From Methanobacterium aggregans (GTDB taxonomy: Archaea > Methanobacteriota > Methanobacteria > Methanobacteriales > Methanobacteriaceae): 64,000 nt of DNA. A program made the translations under genes and the position numbers. The stretch's first letter is position 1, and each line of letters begins with the position of its first letter. The notes beneath the pieces are model-generated. The model searched no databases. It was not told where the DNA came from and was given only the letters and a program-made list of their open reading frames with translations. The DNA lies in the NCBI RefSeq assembly GCF_017874455.1, contig NZ_JAGGLN010000004.1, positions 248,001 through 312,000 of the forward strand, written 5' to 3'. This document shows, piece by piece, positions 54,830-63,891 of this stretch.

Positions 54830-55456
54830 TTAAAACATCTTAGCCATGTCAAATGCCATTTTTATGTGTCTTGAGCCTTGAGATGTGCAGGGACCGTGTC
54901 CTGGAAGCAGGTACTTAACATCCAGTTTGCTCAGTTTCTCAAGAGAATTCTGCATGTCATTCACATCCCCCCCAATGTCCGTACGTCCAAAACCTCCACC
55001 TGCAAAGACTGTGTCACCGGAAATGAGTGTTTCACCATTATAGAGGCATATTCCCCCCTTAGTGTGGCCCGGAGTGTGTAGAACCGTGAAATCATGAATT
55101 TTATCTCCTTCTTCAAGTTTTTTGTCCACCTTCATTCCTTCAATGGACCCACCGAACATGGACGCCACAGTTGCCTCGTCATCTCCACGTTCAAATGATT
55201 CAACATCATCTGAGTGCATTGCAACTTCCAGGTTGAAGCATCTGTTACCACCTGTGTGGTCGTAGTGGTTGTGGGTGTTCACGATTAAGGAGAGATCATC
55301 AGGATTTATTCCGGCCTTTTTAATGGAATCTTTGATGTATCCCATGTTTTCTCCAGTTCCTGTGTCAACTACGACATCTTCAAAAATGTAGATATTTGAA
55401 TCATAGCCTCTTCCTTCTATCATTAGGATGTTGTTGATTTTTTTCAAAAATATCAC
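54830..55456 (-). CDS. MBL-fold metallo-hydrolase
   Basis: A 208-residue metallo-beta-lactamase fold protein of the glyoxalase II-like group. The zinc motif N-T-H-N-H-Y-D-H-T-G (H-x-H-x-D-H), H-T-P-G-H-T, G-D-T-V-F and L-P-G-H-G are all present. It hydrolyses an unknown ester or thioester. It lies just downstream of the tRNA pair on the same strand. Confidence 0.9.
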   Translation of the reverse strand: MIFLKKINNILMIEGRGYDSNIYIFEDVVVDTGTGENMGYIKDSIKKAGINPDDLSLIVNTHNHYDHTGGNRCFNLEVAMHSDDVESFERGDDEATVASMFGGSIEGMKVDKKLEEGDKIHDFTVLHTPGHTKGGICLYNGETLISGDTVFAGGGFGRTDIGGDVNDMQNSLEKLSKLDVKYLLPGHGPCTSQGSRHIKMAFDMAKMF

Positions 55457-55521
55457 CTGAGAGTTAGTGATGTTAAAAATAAGAACAAATTTGGCTGTAA
55501 AAAAGTTTTAATTATAAAAAG

Positions 55522-55664
<143 letters not shown>

Positions 55665-55689
55665 TTCTGGAAAATCTATGTATTGTACG

Positions 55690-55710
55690 TTCTAAAAAAA
55701 TTTCTTAGAA
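55690..55710 (-). other. Stem-loop between tRNA-Cys and tRNA-Trp
   Basis: TTCTAA at 55690-55695 and TTAGAA at 55705-55710 form an AT-rich 6-bp stem in the 54-bp spacer between the tRNA genes. It could be a processing mark or a weak terminator. Confidence 0.35.
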
Positions 55711-55717
55711 CATTTAG

Positions 55718-55790
<73 letters not shown>

Positions 55791-55813
55791 TATTAGTAAG
55801 GTTACTTTTTGTT

Positions 55814-55823
55814 GATATTTAAA
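55814..55823 (-). promoter_or_regulatory. TATA box for the tRNA-Cys/tRNA-Trp unit
   Basis: TTTAAATATC on the minus strand, 25-35 bp before the tRNA-Cys 5' end, the standard archaeal spacing. Confidence 0.65.
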
Positions 55824-55934
55824 CCTTACGGAATGATTATTATGGATCTTGTAAATTATGTGTCAAAGGGATTGAGGTGTAACATACAGGAACTTCCAAT
55901 TAATGGCCTGGAGTTTAACCACAATCTGAATTCT

Positions 55935-56315
55935 TCAATCAACTATGACTATCTGACCTGCACATACCTGTGGAGGATAAGATTCCATTATTGGGCCTGA
56001 AAATTGAATTTCAACCTTCTGTCCAGGTTTAAAGTTATTAAATGAGGAAGATGTCTGTTTATTTCCCTGCTTCTTAAATATTTGAGTTTCATTGGTTACT
56101 ATTACAGAAACGTTCCCATGTTGGTTACCATCTGTAATCACACCATCAACCAGAATTGAATTTGATGATGTTAAATCTTGCATTTGGTCGTTTTGACACA
56201 CACCAACGATTTTTCCATCCATATCTGAAGGAGTATCGCCTGTTGCATAAAAAACTCCATATATAACCCCTAAAAACATTACTGATAAAAGTGCAATAAG
56301 TGTGATAACTTTCAT
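55935..56315 (-). CDS. Secreted or membrane-anchored hypothetical protein
   Basis: A 126-residue protein with one N-terminal helix (about 2-22) and an outside domain of about 100 residues of beta character (V-D-G-V-I-T-D-G-N-Q-H, V-S-V-I-V-T-N-E-T). It has two cysteines in V-C-Q-N-D and V-C-A-G. The pattern resembles small lipoprotein-like domains of the DUF3221 kind but I am not sure. ATG 56315 or a GTG at 56324 starts it. Confidence 0.6.
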   Translation of the reverse strand: MKVITLIALLSVMFLGVIYGVFYATGDTPSDMDGKIVGVCQNDQMQDLTSSNSILVDGVITDGNQHGNVSVIVTNETQIFKKQGNKQTSSSFNNFKPGQKVEIQFSGPIMESYPPQVCAGQIVIVD

Positions 56316-56572
56316 GAATCCCACATCCTGAATTGCTTTTAAAAGGTGAATAATTAATTTTCAGGGATTCAAAGATCCCCCTATCCATCATGAACACTGT
56401 AAACAATTCTTACCTTTTAGTTTTAGATATTATATCTTATAAATTATCCTATAAACCACTATTTGAATCCCTACAACCCATGATTTATGGGATTAAACAG
56501 GCCATCAATGAAATCTAAAAGATTATATGCTTTCCAATACAGATTATTATAAAAATACCGGAGGTTAATATA

Positions 56573-56830
56573 ATGGCTTTTGTATGGGATCCTGTATCTG
56601 TTTTGAACCTCTTCTTCTGCATAGTAATAGTCCTACTCGGATACTGGGCTTACAGGCAAAGGGAAAATTTAATTGCCATTTATATAGCCATAGGATTTGC
56701 TCTCTTCGGAATATCCCACATTGCAGTTCTACTTGGCTCCCAGAGTTCAGAGGTTTCACTCCTCGTTGTGAGAACCCTTGGATACCTGGTTGTGATCTTT
56801 GCAATGTACAAGGCAGCTTTCCAACGCTGA
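56573..56830 (+). CDS. Small three-helix membrane protein
   Basis: An 85-residue protein with helices at about 8-27, 35-55 and 62-80. GGAGG 8 nt before ATG confirms the start. The pattern F-F-x-x-I-V-I-V-L-L-G and A-I-G-F-A-L-F-G-I-S-H is found in short methanogen membrane proteins of unknown function. It is convergent with the proC-like gene. Confidence 0.7.
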   Translation: MAFVWDPVSVLNLFFCIVIVLLGYWAYRQRENLIAIYIAIGFALFGISHIAVLLGSQSSEVSLLVVRTLGYLVVIFAMYKAAFQR

Positions 56831-56909
56831 ACATCAATCGGGAATTACAGATTAGAAGATTCACTTTCTATTTTTAACCTTTTTGTGAATCTACTTAAGA
56901 TTTAAATCT

Positions 56910-57716
56910 TTAGAATTCCTTTTTCAATACTTCATGTTTGCTCACGGTAGTTTTAAAGAGTTCATGGAACACAAGGGGTAGATCCCTTTCTAAACCCTTT
57001 AAACCTTCTTCTGTAATGCCTCCAGGAGTTGCAACCCGTGATAGAATTTCTTCAACAGCCATGTTCTCCTCATGCAAAAGTTTTGAAGTTCCATAAAATG
57101 TTTTCATGACCATATCCTCTGCTTCTTGTTTGGAAATTCCACTTATCTTGGATCCTGCCTCTGCGAACTTCCTAAGGATCAGGGCCATGAATGCCGGGGA
57201 ACAGCTGGTGAGATTGGTTGCAACTTCCAGATCTGCTTCATCAACAACCTTAACATCCCCCAGGGCTCCAAATATTTTATCCACAAATTTAGCATCTTCT
57301 GTACTGACCTCTTGGCTGTGGCAGACCAGGGAAACTCCTTCACCCACCTCTGAAGTTATTGAGGGTATGACTTTACTCAGCTTTTCTGGAAAAACACTGC
57401 CAATATCATCCAGGGTTAAACCAGCAGATATGTAGATGATGTGAACATCTTCCATGATTTGTCCCCTTATTTCTTCCATAACTCCCTTAACATCAGCAGT
57501 ACCTACAAATAGGAATATTTTATGACATTTTTGGGTTAAATCAATATTATTATCAGCTATTTTAATTTCAGGGTAATGTTTCTTCAGATCCTTTAATTTG
57601 GACTTTGTTCTCGTTGATATTACCATTTCCCCAGGCTTTAGAACATTTGAAGATAAAATTCCCCTTATTATCATGCTTCCCATACTTCCGTAGCCTATAA
57701 AACCTATTTTTTTCAA
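56910..57716 (-). CDS. proC: Pyrroline-5-carboxylate reductase family protein
   Basis: A 268-residue protein. G-F-I-G-Y-G-S-M-G-S-M-I binds NAD(P), S-A-G-L-T-L-D-D, P-S-I-T-S-E-V-G-E-G and A-T-P-G-G-I-T-E-E-G-L are the family motifs, the last near the active site. It probably makes proline from pyrroline-5-carboxylate, though some family members act on other imines. The catalytic domain has S-C-S-P-A-F where most have G-S-G-P-A, a variation that might alter specificity. Confidence 0.78.
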   Translation of the reverse strand: MKKIGFIGYGSMGSMIIRGILSSNVLKPGEMVISTRTKSKLKDLKKHYPEIKIADNNIDLTQKCHKIFLFVGTADVKGVMEEIRGQIMEDVHIIYISAGLTLDDIGSVFPEKLSKVIPSITSEVGEGVSLVCHSQEVSTEDAKFVDKIFGALGDVKVVDEADLEVATNLTSCSPAFMALILRKFAEAGSKISGISKQEAEDMVMKTFYGTSKLLHEENMAVEEILSRVATPGGITEEGLKGLERDLPLVFHELFKTTVSKHEVLKKEF

Positions 57717-57751
57717 TTAAATCCTCCAGTTATCGTTTTTAAAATATGCAA

Positions 57752-58549
57752 CTACTTAATACCGTAACCCCTGAAGAAGTTGTAGAAGAAGGTTCCACCA
57801 GGTTCAGCTGTTTTGTAGAGATCCTTTATTCCCCTGTTCCATGTTTTAATATTGATCATACCTTTTTCAATGGCCTGATCCTTCACACCTTCCACCATTG
57901 CAATGATGGTTTTTTTTATGAACCCATCAACAAGTTCTGGCCTGTTTGAATCAACATAAACAATTTTAGGGGAAATTTCAACATTTCTGAATCCTGAATC
58001 ATTTAAGAGAGGATGTAACTCCCTTCCAATCATGGGATTTCCGTTGTAATCTCTTTGACTCTGTACAAGACAGCCCCATACCCTCACAGCTTCCTCTGTT
58101 TCAGGATGGAAGTAGCAAGAACCATGATCACCTTCAATCACAGTTATGGATCCTCCCCTTTTTAAAACCCTTTTCAAGCTCTGAAGGGCAACTTCCGGGT
58201 TTTGAAGGTGCTCAAGAACGAAACACACAAAGACATGATCAAAGCTGTTTTCTGGAAAAGGCAGGTTCATGATGTCTGCCTGCTTAAAATTCACATTGGA
58301 AATACCTTCAGATCTTATAAGGGATTCTGCATGACTCAATGATTCCCTTGAAATATCTATTGAAGTTATTTCAGCTTCAGGACTGTTTTTAGCCAGTGCA
58401 ATTGTTTGGGCCCCAACTCCACATCCTGCTTCTAGAACCCTGCTTCCTGAAGGGTAAGCTGTGCCGGAATGCAGTATCCCTGTCAGAGTATCAGCTTGAT
58501 CAGCTAGCCTTAAGGCTTCTCTATTTGAATAACCATGCACATATTCCAT
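57752..58549 (-). CDS. SAM-dependent methyltransferase
   Basis: A 265-residue class I methyltransferase. V-L-E-A-G-C-G-V-G-A-Q-T is motif I, I-T-S-I-D-I-S is motif II and F-D-H-V-F-V-C-F-V-L-E-H-L is motif IV/post. It is closest to UbiE-type enzymes. The G10 tract 5 nt before ATG 58549 acts as its ribosome site. It follows the transglutaminase-like gene by 15 nt and is probably in the same operon. Confidence 0.87.
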   Translation of the reverse strand: MEYVHGYSNREALRLADQADTLTGILHSGTAYPSGSRVLEAGCGVGAQTIALAKNSPEAEITSIDISRESLSHAESLIRSEGISNVNFKQADIMNLPFPENSFDHVFVCFVLEHLQNPEVALQSLKRVLKRGGSITVIEGDHGSCYFHPETEEAVRVWGCLVQSQRDYNGNPMIGRELHPLLNDSGFRNVEISPKIVYVDSNRPELVDGFIKKTIIAMVEGVKDQAIEKGMINIKTWNRGIKDLYKTAEPGGTFFYNFFRGYGIK

Positions 58550-58554
58550 ACTAA

Positions 58555-58564
58555 CCCCCCCCCC
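58555..58564 (-). repeat. G10 homopolymer between two coupled genes
   Basis: Ten G residues on the minus strand fill the space between the transglutaminase-like stop (58565-58567) and the methyltransferase ATG (58549). A change of tract length would alter the strength or spacing of the ribosome site but not the frame of either gene. Confidence 0.85.
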
Positions 58565-59152
58565 TTAGATCCGTGCCTCTGAAAGTTTCTCCATAACTTC
58601 GTCAACATTTTCAGCATCATTGAAGGATTTCACAACTGATTCAACTGGTTCTGAGTATATCCCAGGGTAATCCACCTCACCCGTGTGTGAAACTGGGAAT
58701 GCAAGTTTTTCCCCATCCATTGAAAACTGGGCATCAACATCCTCCCTGTTACCCCTGGCATCCAGCCTGTACCAGTCACCATCAAGAAGTACGGCGTTGA
58801 GTCCATGAAGGACGTAACCACCTTCATGGGTGAGTGTCTGATAGCAGAAACCAGTTGGCACCCCTAAGAATCGGAGCATTGCAGCCAGAAGGTTGGATTT
58901 TGCAAAGCAAATCCCCTGACATTTCCTTAAAACTTCTGATGCTCTGAAAGTTAGTATCTGCCCCCCAATATCCAGTGAATGTGGCACTTCATCCCTTACA
59001 AATTCGTAAACCGTATTAACTGTTTCAAATTGATTTTCGGAGTGTTGAGATAGTTCCAATGCTTTTTTTTGGATATCTTCATCAGAGTAGTTCAGGATTT
59101 CAGAATCCCTCAAATAATCCTTTACATTGTTGTTCATCTGTTTAAGCTGCAA
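58565..59152 (-). CDS. Transglutaminase-like cysteine hydrolase
   Basis: A 195-residue transglutaminase-like protein. The catalytic triad is visible: Cys in C-Q-G-I-C-F-A-K-S, His in V-L-H-G-L-N-A-V and Asp in R-L-D-A-R-G-N. The protein has no signal peptide. A TTG at 59152 has GGAAGGT 7 nt upstream; the first ATG (59137) is too far from it. Archaeal members may act on peptides or cell-wall cross-links, but this one lacks export signals. It is coupled to the methyltransferase. Confidence 0.8.
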   Translation of the reverse strand: MQLKQMNNNVKDYLRDSEILNYSDEDIQKKALELSQHSENQFETVNTVYEFVRDEVPHSLDIGGQILTFRASEVLRKCQGICFAKSNLLAAMLRFLGVPTGFCYQTLTHEGGYVLHGLNAVLLDGDWYRLDARGNREDVDAQFSMDGEKLAFPVSHTGEVDYPGIYSEPVESVVKSFNDAENVDEVMEKLSEARI

Positions 59153-59281
59153 ATTTATGACCTTCCCATCGATTTTTAATTAGTTTTTTTAATATTTTTT
59201 TATAGTATAAATTCTAAAATTTAATAAAATAAATTGTATGATTAAACTAAGGTTTTTATTTCATTTTTGAGGCTGGAACGA

Positions 59282-59776
59282 TTACGTGCTGCTCGTCATC
59301 TCTTCAATTAACCCAATCAACTCTCCAGGTTTTCTGGTTGAAAATATGAATTCCTGAAATCTGCCCCTTTTAAGTGATAGTGCCACTCTTGGAGTCTGTG
59401 GAACTGTGTATGCAAGTCTTCGTTTCCCATGGGACTTCTCAAATCGTATACCCCATCCACCGTAGGTCCACAAAGGTGATTCGTCTTCCCAGCCCCTTTC
59501 AATATCTTCCCAGGGAATCCTGTGTTTCACAACACCGAAACCTGTTGACAAAAATTCTGGAGTCAGTTCAATGGTCATTACCCTGAAGTTAATGGTTAAA
59601 AAGAGAAAAATAACCGTTAAAACAATTAGAACCCATGTTGGTGCGGGGTAGTCTCCAAGTGGGCCCACGAAGATCTGGTAGAACATCATGAACATGAAGA
59701 ATGCTGTGACGAACGCAAAAAGAATTGTTGTCCATTTTGAGGCTATTTTTTCCCCATAAAGTGTGTTTGAGTCCAT
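59282..59776 (-). CDS. Membrane protein with a PH-like C-terminal domain
   Basis: A 164-residue protein with two N-terminal helices (about 15-35 and 45-65) followed by a beta-rich domain (I-E-L-T-P-E-F-L, W-E-D-I-E-R-G-W, G-I-R-F-E-K, Y-T-V-P-Q-T-P-R-V). This layout is that of bacterial and archaeal two-helix plus PH-like proteins of unknown role. GAGGTTGAT precedes ATG 59776. Confidence 0.65.
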   Translation of the reverse strand: MDSNTLYGEKIASKWTTILFAFVTAFFMFMMFYQIFVGPLGDYPAPTWVLIVLTVIFLFLTINFRVMTIELTPEFLSTGFGVVKHRIPWEDIERGWEDESPLWTYGGWGIRFEKSHGKRRLAYTVPQTPRVALSLKRGRFQEFIFSTRKPGELIGLIEEMTSST

Positions 59777-59833
59777 TTAATCAACCTCTGATTTTATATG
59801 AAGTTATTCTAGAGAAAATTTTAGGGAAATCTT

Positions 59834-60514
59834 TCACTTAAATATACGATACTTGAGGAGTAATGTGTCGTTTTTCAGTTTCTCAAGGTCCATTAGGAAA
59901 ACTGGTATTGTGGCATCGTCTGATTCCAGGTCAGGTGCCTGGTAAATGGATGATGGGGACGTTCCCCCCACAAGCTCGGGGTGGATGAGAACGTGGACTT
60001 CATCAACAAGGCCCTCCCTGATGAGAACTCCGTTGAGGATGCCCCCACTGTCAACCCTCACCGATTTCACTCCGAATTGGGTGTTGAGTTCCTCAAGTGC
60101 AAAGCCTAGATCAACCTTCTCGTATCCTATGATCATGTACTTCACGTAGCGTTCATCCAGAAAGTCCAGGTACTCCTGGGGAGTGGATCTTGAGCATAAA
60201 ACAAGGATGTCCCTGATGTAGGGCATTTCACGGACCTTGCTCCAGATTCTTACCTGCCCCCTGCTGTCTGGAACCACTAAAATGGGCCTTTCATCTGCTG
60301 GATCAACCTCTCTGGGTTTGAAATCTTCTTCATCCTCAGGACAGCCATGGAAGGGCCGGGCTTCGAATCCAGTCAGCACAGTTTCACTTCCCATTAGAAC
60401 CGCATCAACCTTCAATCTGGAAGCAAGTTCATAGTACAACTCTGAATCTGCATTAAATCCAGTTGTACGGCCGTCAAGGCTTACTGCATTGTAGATTATG
60501 ACCTTTGGTAGCAT
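59834..60514 (-). CDS. RibD C-terminal-domain reductase
   Basis: A 226-residue protein of the dihydrofolate reductase-like RibD-C family. Y-N-A-V-S-L-D-G-R-T, G-S-E-T-V and R-V-D-S-G-G-I-L-N-G-V-L are the family motifs. The archaeal riboflavin pathway uses an enzyme of this fold to reduce the ribosylamino-pyrimidine; this gene could be it or a relative. GGGGT 5 nt before ATG 60514 sets the start. Confidence 0.78.
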   Translation of the reverse strand: MLPKVIIYNAVSLDGRTTGFNADSELYYELASRLKVDAVLMGSETVLTGFEARPFHGCPEDEEDFKPREVDPADERPILVVPDSRGQVRIWSKVREMPYIRDILVLCSRSTPQEYLDFLDERYVKYMIIGYEKVDLGFALEELNTQFGVKSVRVDSGGILNGVLIREGLVDEVHVLIHPELVGGTSPSSIYQAPDLESDDATIPVFLMDLEKLKNDTLLLKYRIFK

Positions 60515-60719
60515 TTTGCACCCCACTCCTTTTTACAAATAGCACCTTCAGTGAATTGAAGGTTCCTTGAATGAATTATTAGAATGAATTGATTATTGTA
60601 TTTTTTGTGAGCTTTCCCTTGGAATCAATGGAAAATGGTTTTATGCTACAAAAACAGAGGTAATATTAATAATTTCAGTTGTATGTAATAGTTTTATCCA
60701 AACCGGAGGGATGAATTTG

Positions 60720-61322
60720 ATGGTTAACACAAATTTAGGGTGTGATTTTCCATGTGAGGATGTTGAACACAACTGGACAATCCCCAAAATAGATTTAGAC
60801 CCTGAAAAAGTTAAGATCGTTGTTGTATCTGAAGCACCTCCTCTTGATGAAAAAGATTACTACTACAGTCATGAGAGCTTTTTTCAAAGTACAACATGCA
60901 CTGCATTTGGAGATGCAGGATACTCCCTTCAAAATTTTGAGGAACTGGTTGAAAAGGGAATATACTTCACCACTGCAATTAAATGTCCTAAGAAAAATTA
61001 CAATGTCAAAGCCCAAACCCTGAAAAATTGTTCAATGATTTTAGAAAAAGAACTGTCCCAGTTTCCCAATGTATCCGTTATTATGTGCATGGGGGACTTT
61101 GCAATTAAATGCATCAACTACATAACAAAGAAAAGGAATGGTAAGAGGGTTATTCCCCAGGGTTCAACCTACAAGTTACGATCCAATGATTATATCATGG
61201 ACTCAATTCTTTACGTGCCTTCCTACACTCAGACAGGTCCTTCTTTCAACATCGAAAAAAGTAAAAGGAATATGATAGCTGAAGACATAAGAAAGGCAAT
61301 GAAATATGCAAAAATAAGTTAA
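60720..61322 (+). CDS. Uracil-DNA glycosylase superfamily-like protein
   Basis: A 200-residue protein resembling the uracil-DNA glycosylase fold: V-V-V-S-E-A-P-P for motif 1, Y-F-T-T-A-I-K-C-P-K in the core, I-M-C-M-G-D-F-A and a C-terminal P-S-Y-T-Q-T-G-P-S. It lacks the usual His before P-S in the last motif, so the catalytic step may differ. Cysteines in L-G-C-D-F-P-C, I-K-C-P and T-L-K-N-C recall the Fe-S ligands of families 4 and 5. GGAGGG at 60705-60710 fits ATG 60720; ATG 60711 would leave no spacing. Confidence 0.6.
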   Translation: MVNTNLGCDFPCEDVEHNWTIPKIDLDPEKVKIVVVSEAPPLDEKDYYYSHESFFQSTTCTAFGDAGYSLQNFEELVEKGIYFTTAIKCPKKNYNVKAQTLKNCSMILEKELSQFPNVSVIMCMGDFAIKCINYITKKRNGKRVIPQGSTYKLRSNDYIMDSILYVPSYTQTGPSFNIEKSKRNMIAEDIRKAMKYAKIS

Positions 61323-61354
61323 TTAAACCTTATAATTCTTATGTGAGTCATTTA

Positions 61355-61777
61355 TCATAGTTTGAGGGGTGATCTGACTGAAATCAGATCTTCAACATCA
61401 CTTAAGTCTGTTTCTGACGTGACATTGATATAAATCCATTTCCCCTCATGTATTGGTTCTGTATCCACAATGACCTTCATTGTATCTGGTTCAAGGTCCA
61501 GTTCCATGGCTTTTTCAACCTCTTTCCCGTTGAGGATGATCTGAACTATGAACTCACCACTTCCAGGGTACATGGAGACCAGAACCCTTCCTGATTTACG
61601 GTACCTCAAGGCCCATCCAAAGTTCTTACCGTAGAACTTGAGTTCACCTGAAATTTTGTAGTTATCCTCAATGAATTCCCTTAAATCATCCCACAATGGT
61701 TTAACTGATAATAAAGCTTCAAAGATTTCATCTTCAGAGGGTTCATGGATTTTTTCTGTGAAAATTCCTTTACTCAT
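61355..61777 (-). CDS. DUF3788-like protein
   Basis: A 140-residue soluble protein with the DUF3788 pattern (W-x-x-L-x-x-F-I-E, G-W-A-L-R-Y-R-K-S-G-R, Y-P-G-S-G-E-F-I-V-Q-I-I-L-N). The family is small, common in methanogens and anaerobes, and of unknown function. It stands alone, before the ICL/PEPM gene on the same strand order. Confidence 0.78.
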   Translation of the reverse strand: MSKGIFTEKIHEPSEDEIFEALLSVKPLWDDLREFIEDNYKISGELKFYGKNFGWALRYRKSGRVLVSMYPGSGEFIVQIILNGKEVEKAMELDLEPDTMKVIVDTEPIHEGKWIYINVTSETDLSDVEDLISVRSPLKL

Positions 61778-61866
61778 TTAATCTACCTCATTTCTGATTT
61801 ATCATGGCTATTGAATTGTAAATATGATTTTTAGGATAAGGAGATTATTTTTAAAAATATCTCCTT

Positions 61867-62703
61867 TTATTTTCTAATCAAATCATTCAAATCTGTAAAA
61901 TCATACAATAAACCATTATCATCAAGTTCCATGAGATTATCCTCTTTAATATGGTTCAGAGAGTTCTTCATGGCTTTGAGACTTGAGTATATTAGGAGTG
62001 TTGGTAGACTCACCCTTTCAACTCCCAGATCCTCAAGATCAGTTATTGAGAAGTTTTTTATGTTGTAGGGCATGGCTGCAGCCACACTTAATGGGCCTTT
62101 AACCTCTTTTTTAAGGGTTTTGACCTCTTCAAGTGTTTCAACATAGGTTGCAAAGGTTAGATCTGCACCGGCGTCGAGGTACTGGTTTGCACGTTCTGCT
62201 GCAAGGTTCAGAGCATCTTCCCTGTTATCCATTGATTTCAGTGCATCGGTACGGGCATTGATGATAAAATCAGGGTTTTCAGATTCTGTTGTTTCCTTTG
62301 CAGTCTGGATCTTCTCCACCATGGCATCTGAACTGATTATGTTTACACCATCTTTTCCATCCAGTACCTGGTCTTCAAGGTTCAGACCTGCAACACCCCT
62401 ATCCATGAACTGGAGAACTGTTTCTTTCACCACCTTTGCATCCCCATATCCATCCTCAGCATCGGCCATAACAGGGACATCAACGGTTTCCACTATTCTG
62501 CGAGTTATTTCCAAGTTTTCATTCCTTGAGATATCCATTTCCTTTGGCCTTGCTGCTGTAATTGAGAAGCTGTAACCTGAACACTGCACCGCCTTGAAGC
62601 CTGCCATCTCTACTAGACGGGCACTTACTGGATCATAGGCATCTGGCATTATCAGGGTTTCTTCAGAGTTTAAAAGTTCTTTGAGTCTTTTACTTTTCTT
62701 CAT
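61867..62703 (-). CDS. Isocitrate lyase/PEP mutase family protein
   Basis: A 278-residue TIM-barrel enzyme. Y-D-P-V-S-A-R-L-V-E, A-D-A-E-D-G-Y-G-D and N-L-E-D-Q-V are the family's metal and substrate motifs. The family includes methylisocitrate lyase, oxaloacetate hydrolase and PEP mutase; the Cys of true lyases in K-K-C-G-H is not seen here, so a lyase of isocitrate is unlikely. It follows the methyltransferase at 62740 by 36 nt and is probably in one operon with it. GGTG precedes the ATG. Confidence 0.8.
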   Translation of the reverse strand: MKKSKRLKELLNSEETLIMPDAYDPVSARLVEMAGFKAVQCSGYSFSITAARPKEMDISRNENLEITRRIVETVDVPVMADAEDGYGDAKVVKETVLQFMDRGVAGLNLEDQVLDGKDGVNIISSDAMVEKIQTAKETTESENPDFIINARTDALKSMDNREDALNLAAERANQYLDAGADLTFATYVETLEEVKTLKKEVKGPLSVAAAMPYNIKNFSITDLEDLGVERVSLPTLLIYSSLKAMKNSLNHIKEDNLMELDDNGLLYDFTDLNDLIRK

Positions 62704-62739
62704 AAAAACACCATAGTTGATTTAAAGATTGGTAACAGA

Positions 62740-63492
62740 TTAGAGTTCTGCTATAACCAGCATTTCAAGGTCTTCAGTGGTTAAAACATCATCTCTACTG
62801 AAATTTCCAATTTTACAACCAAATATTTTAATATTACTGAAATTAAGAGTTTTAAGCAGCCATGAAATCTCAGAAGGAACGTAGTAGCGTTCGTTGCATT
62901 CTAAAACCTTTAAATTTCCATCATCATCCTCGATCTCCATGTTTGATATATTCCGGAAGCTCATGAGATCGAATGAGTTGTCAAAACTACCATCCTCCCT
63001 GTTGGATTCTATAAACTCTTTAACAGAATGATACAATGGAAAGAGCCCGTTTAAGGTTGTGAATATGAATTTTCCATCCTTTTTTAATGCTTTGGCCGCA
63101 TTTTTCAGAATTTCAAAGTTCATCTCATCTGTTTCCATCAATGGGAATGCACCTTCACACAGCATGATGGCCAGGTCAAACTCCTGTTCAAATGGCAGGT
63201 TTCTGGCATCTGCAATCTGGAAATCAATATTTAAACCCGCGGTTTCAGCTTTTTCCATGGCTTTTTTGATCATGGAACCTGAAAGGTCAACTCCTGTGAC
63301 GCTGTAGCCACGTTTTGTGAGTTCTATGGCGTGTCTACCAGTTCCACAGCCAATGTCCAGAATTCTGCAGTTTTTATCATGATTGATTTCCTTTTCAATG
63401 AAATCAACTTCCCCAAGGGTTCCCTGGGTGTAGATTTCCTTTTCATAGGTGTCAGCGTAATTTAAAAATAGTTCTTCGTACCATTGCTTCAT
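62740..63492 (-). CDS. SAM-dependent methyltransferase
   Basis: A 250-residue class I methyltransferase: R-I-L-D-I-G-C-G-T-G-R-H (motif I), G-V-D-L-S-G-S-M-I, A-D-A-R-N-L-P-F and a C-terminal beta-rich region. GGGGGT precedes ATG 63492. It is followed by the ICL/PEPM-family gene. Substrate unknown. Confidence 0.87.
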   Translation of the reverse strand: MKQWYEELFLNYADTYEKEIYTQGTLGEVDFIEKEINHDKNCRILDIGCGTGRHAIELTKRGYSVTGVDLSGSMIKKAMEKAETAGLNIDFQIADARNLPFEQEFDLAIMLCEGAFPLMETDEMNFEILKNAAKALKKDGKFIFTTLNGLFPLYHSVKEFIESNREDGSFDNSFDLMSFRNISNMEIEDDDGNLKVLECNERYYVPSEISWLLKTLNFSNIKIFGCKIGNFSRDDVLTTEDLEMLVIAEL

Positions 63493-63588
63493 AGATTAAC
63501 CCCCGATATGAGTAGTTGTCCTTTATCCATTATCTTAAATATTTTAACAAATTAAATCAAACTGAGAATCCACTTTAATAGATTCTAG

Positions 63589-63891
63589 TTAAAAAAGATC
63601 ATCCCCGCTCTGATGGTCGAATGCAGGGTGTAGATCAAAACGTACCACTCCAACCAATGCTTTATCCTTCACAGCCCTGGTAATTCTGGCTGTTCCTTCG
63701 TTTCCAAATCCAGCACATAGTTCAATGGCTGTAACCCCTTCTGCTACCAGTTTTAGGGCAACTTCTTCTGCTTCGTCGTAGTTTTTCACTCCAACCACAG
63801 AAAGTTCAACAACTGGTGAATCAATTACTGCGCTGTGTTTGTTAAAATCGTTTTCAGGTGCAACAAATATGAATGCGGCTTTAGTTGACAT
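63589..63891 (-). CDS. DUF6506-like protein
   Basis: A 100-residue protein with the DUF6506 pattern as I recall it: K-A-A-F-I-F-V-A-P, V-V-G-V-K-[DN]-Y-[DE]-E-A, L-C-A-G-F-G-N-E-G. It has an alternating alpha/beta character and a possible nucleotide or metabolite site in G-F-G. Function unknown. Confidence 0.7.
   Translation of the reverse strand: MSTKAAFIFVAPENDFNKHSAVIDSPVVELSVVGVKNYDEAEEVALKLVAEGVTAIELCAGFGNEGTARITRAVKDKALVGVVRFDLHPAFDHQSGDDLF

Noticed and set aside
55842..56000. Plus-strand frame of about 50 codons after the tRNA genes
   Set aside because: It overlaps the end of the minus-strand secreted protein, has only a weak ribosome site and matches no family I know. It is probably chance or a remnant.
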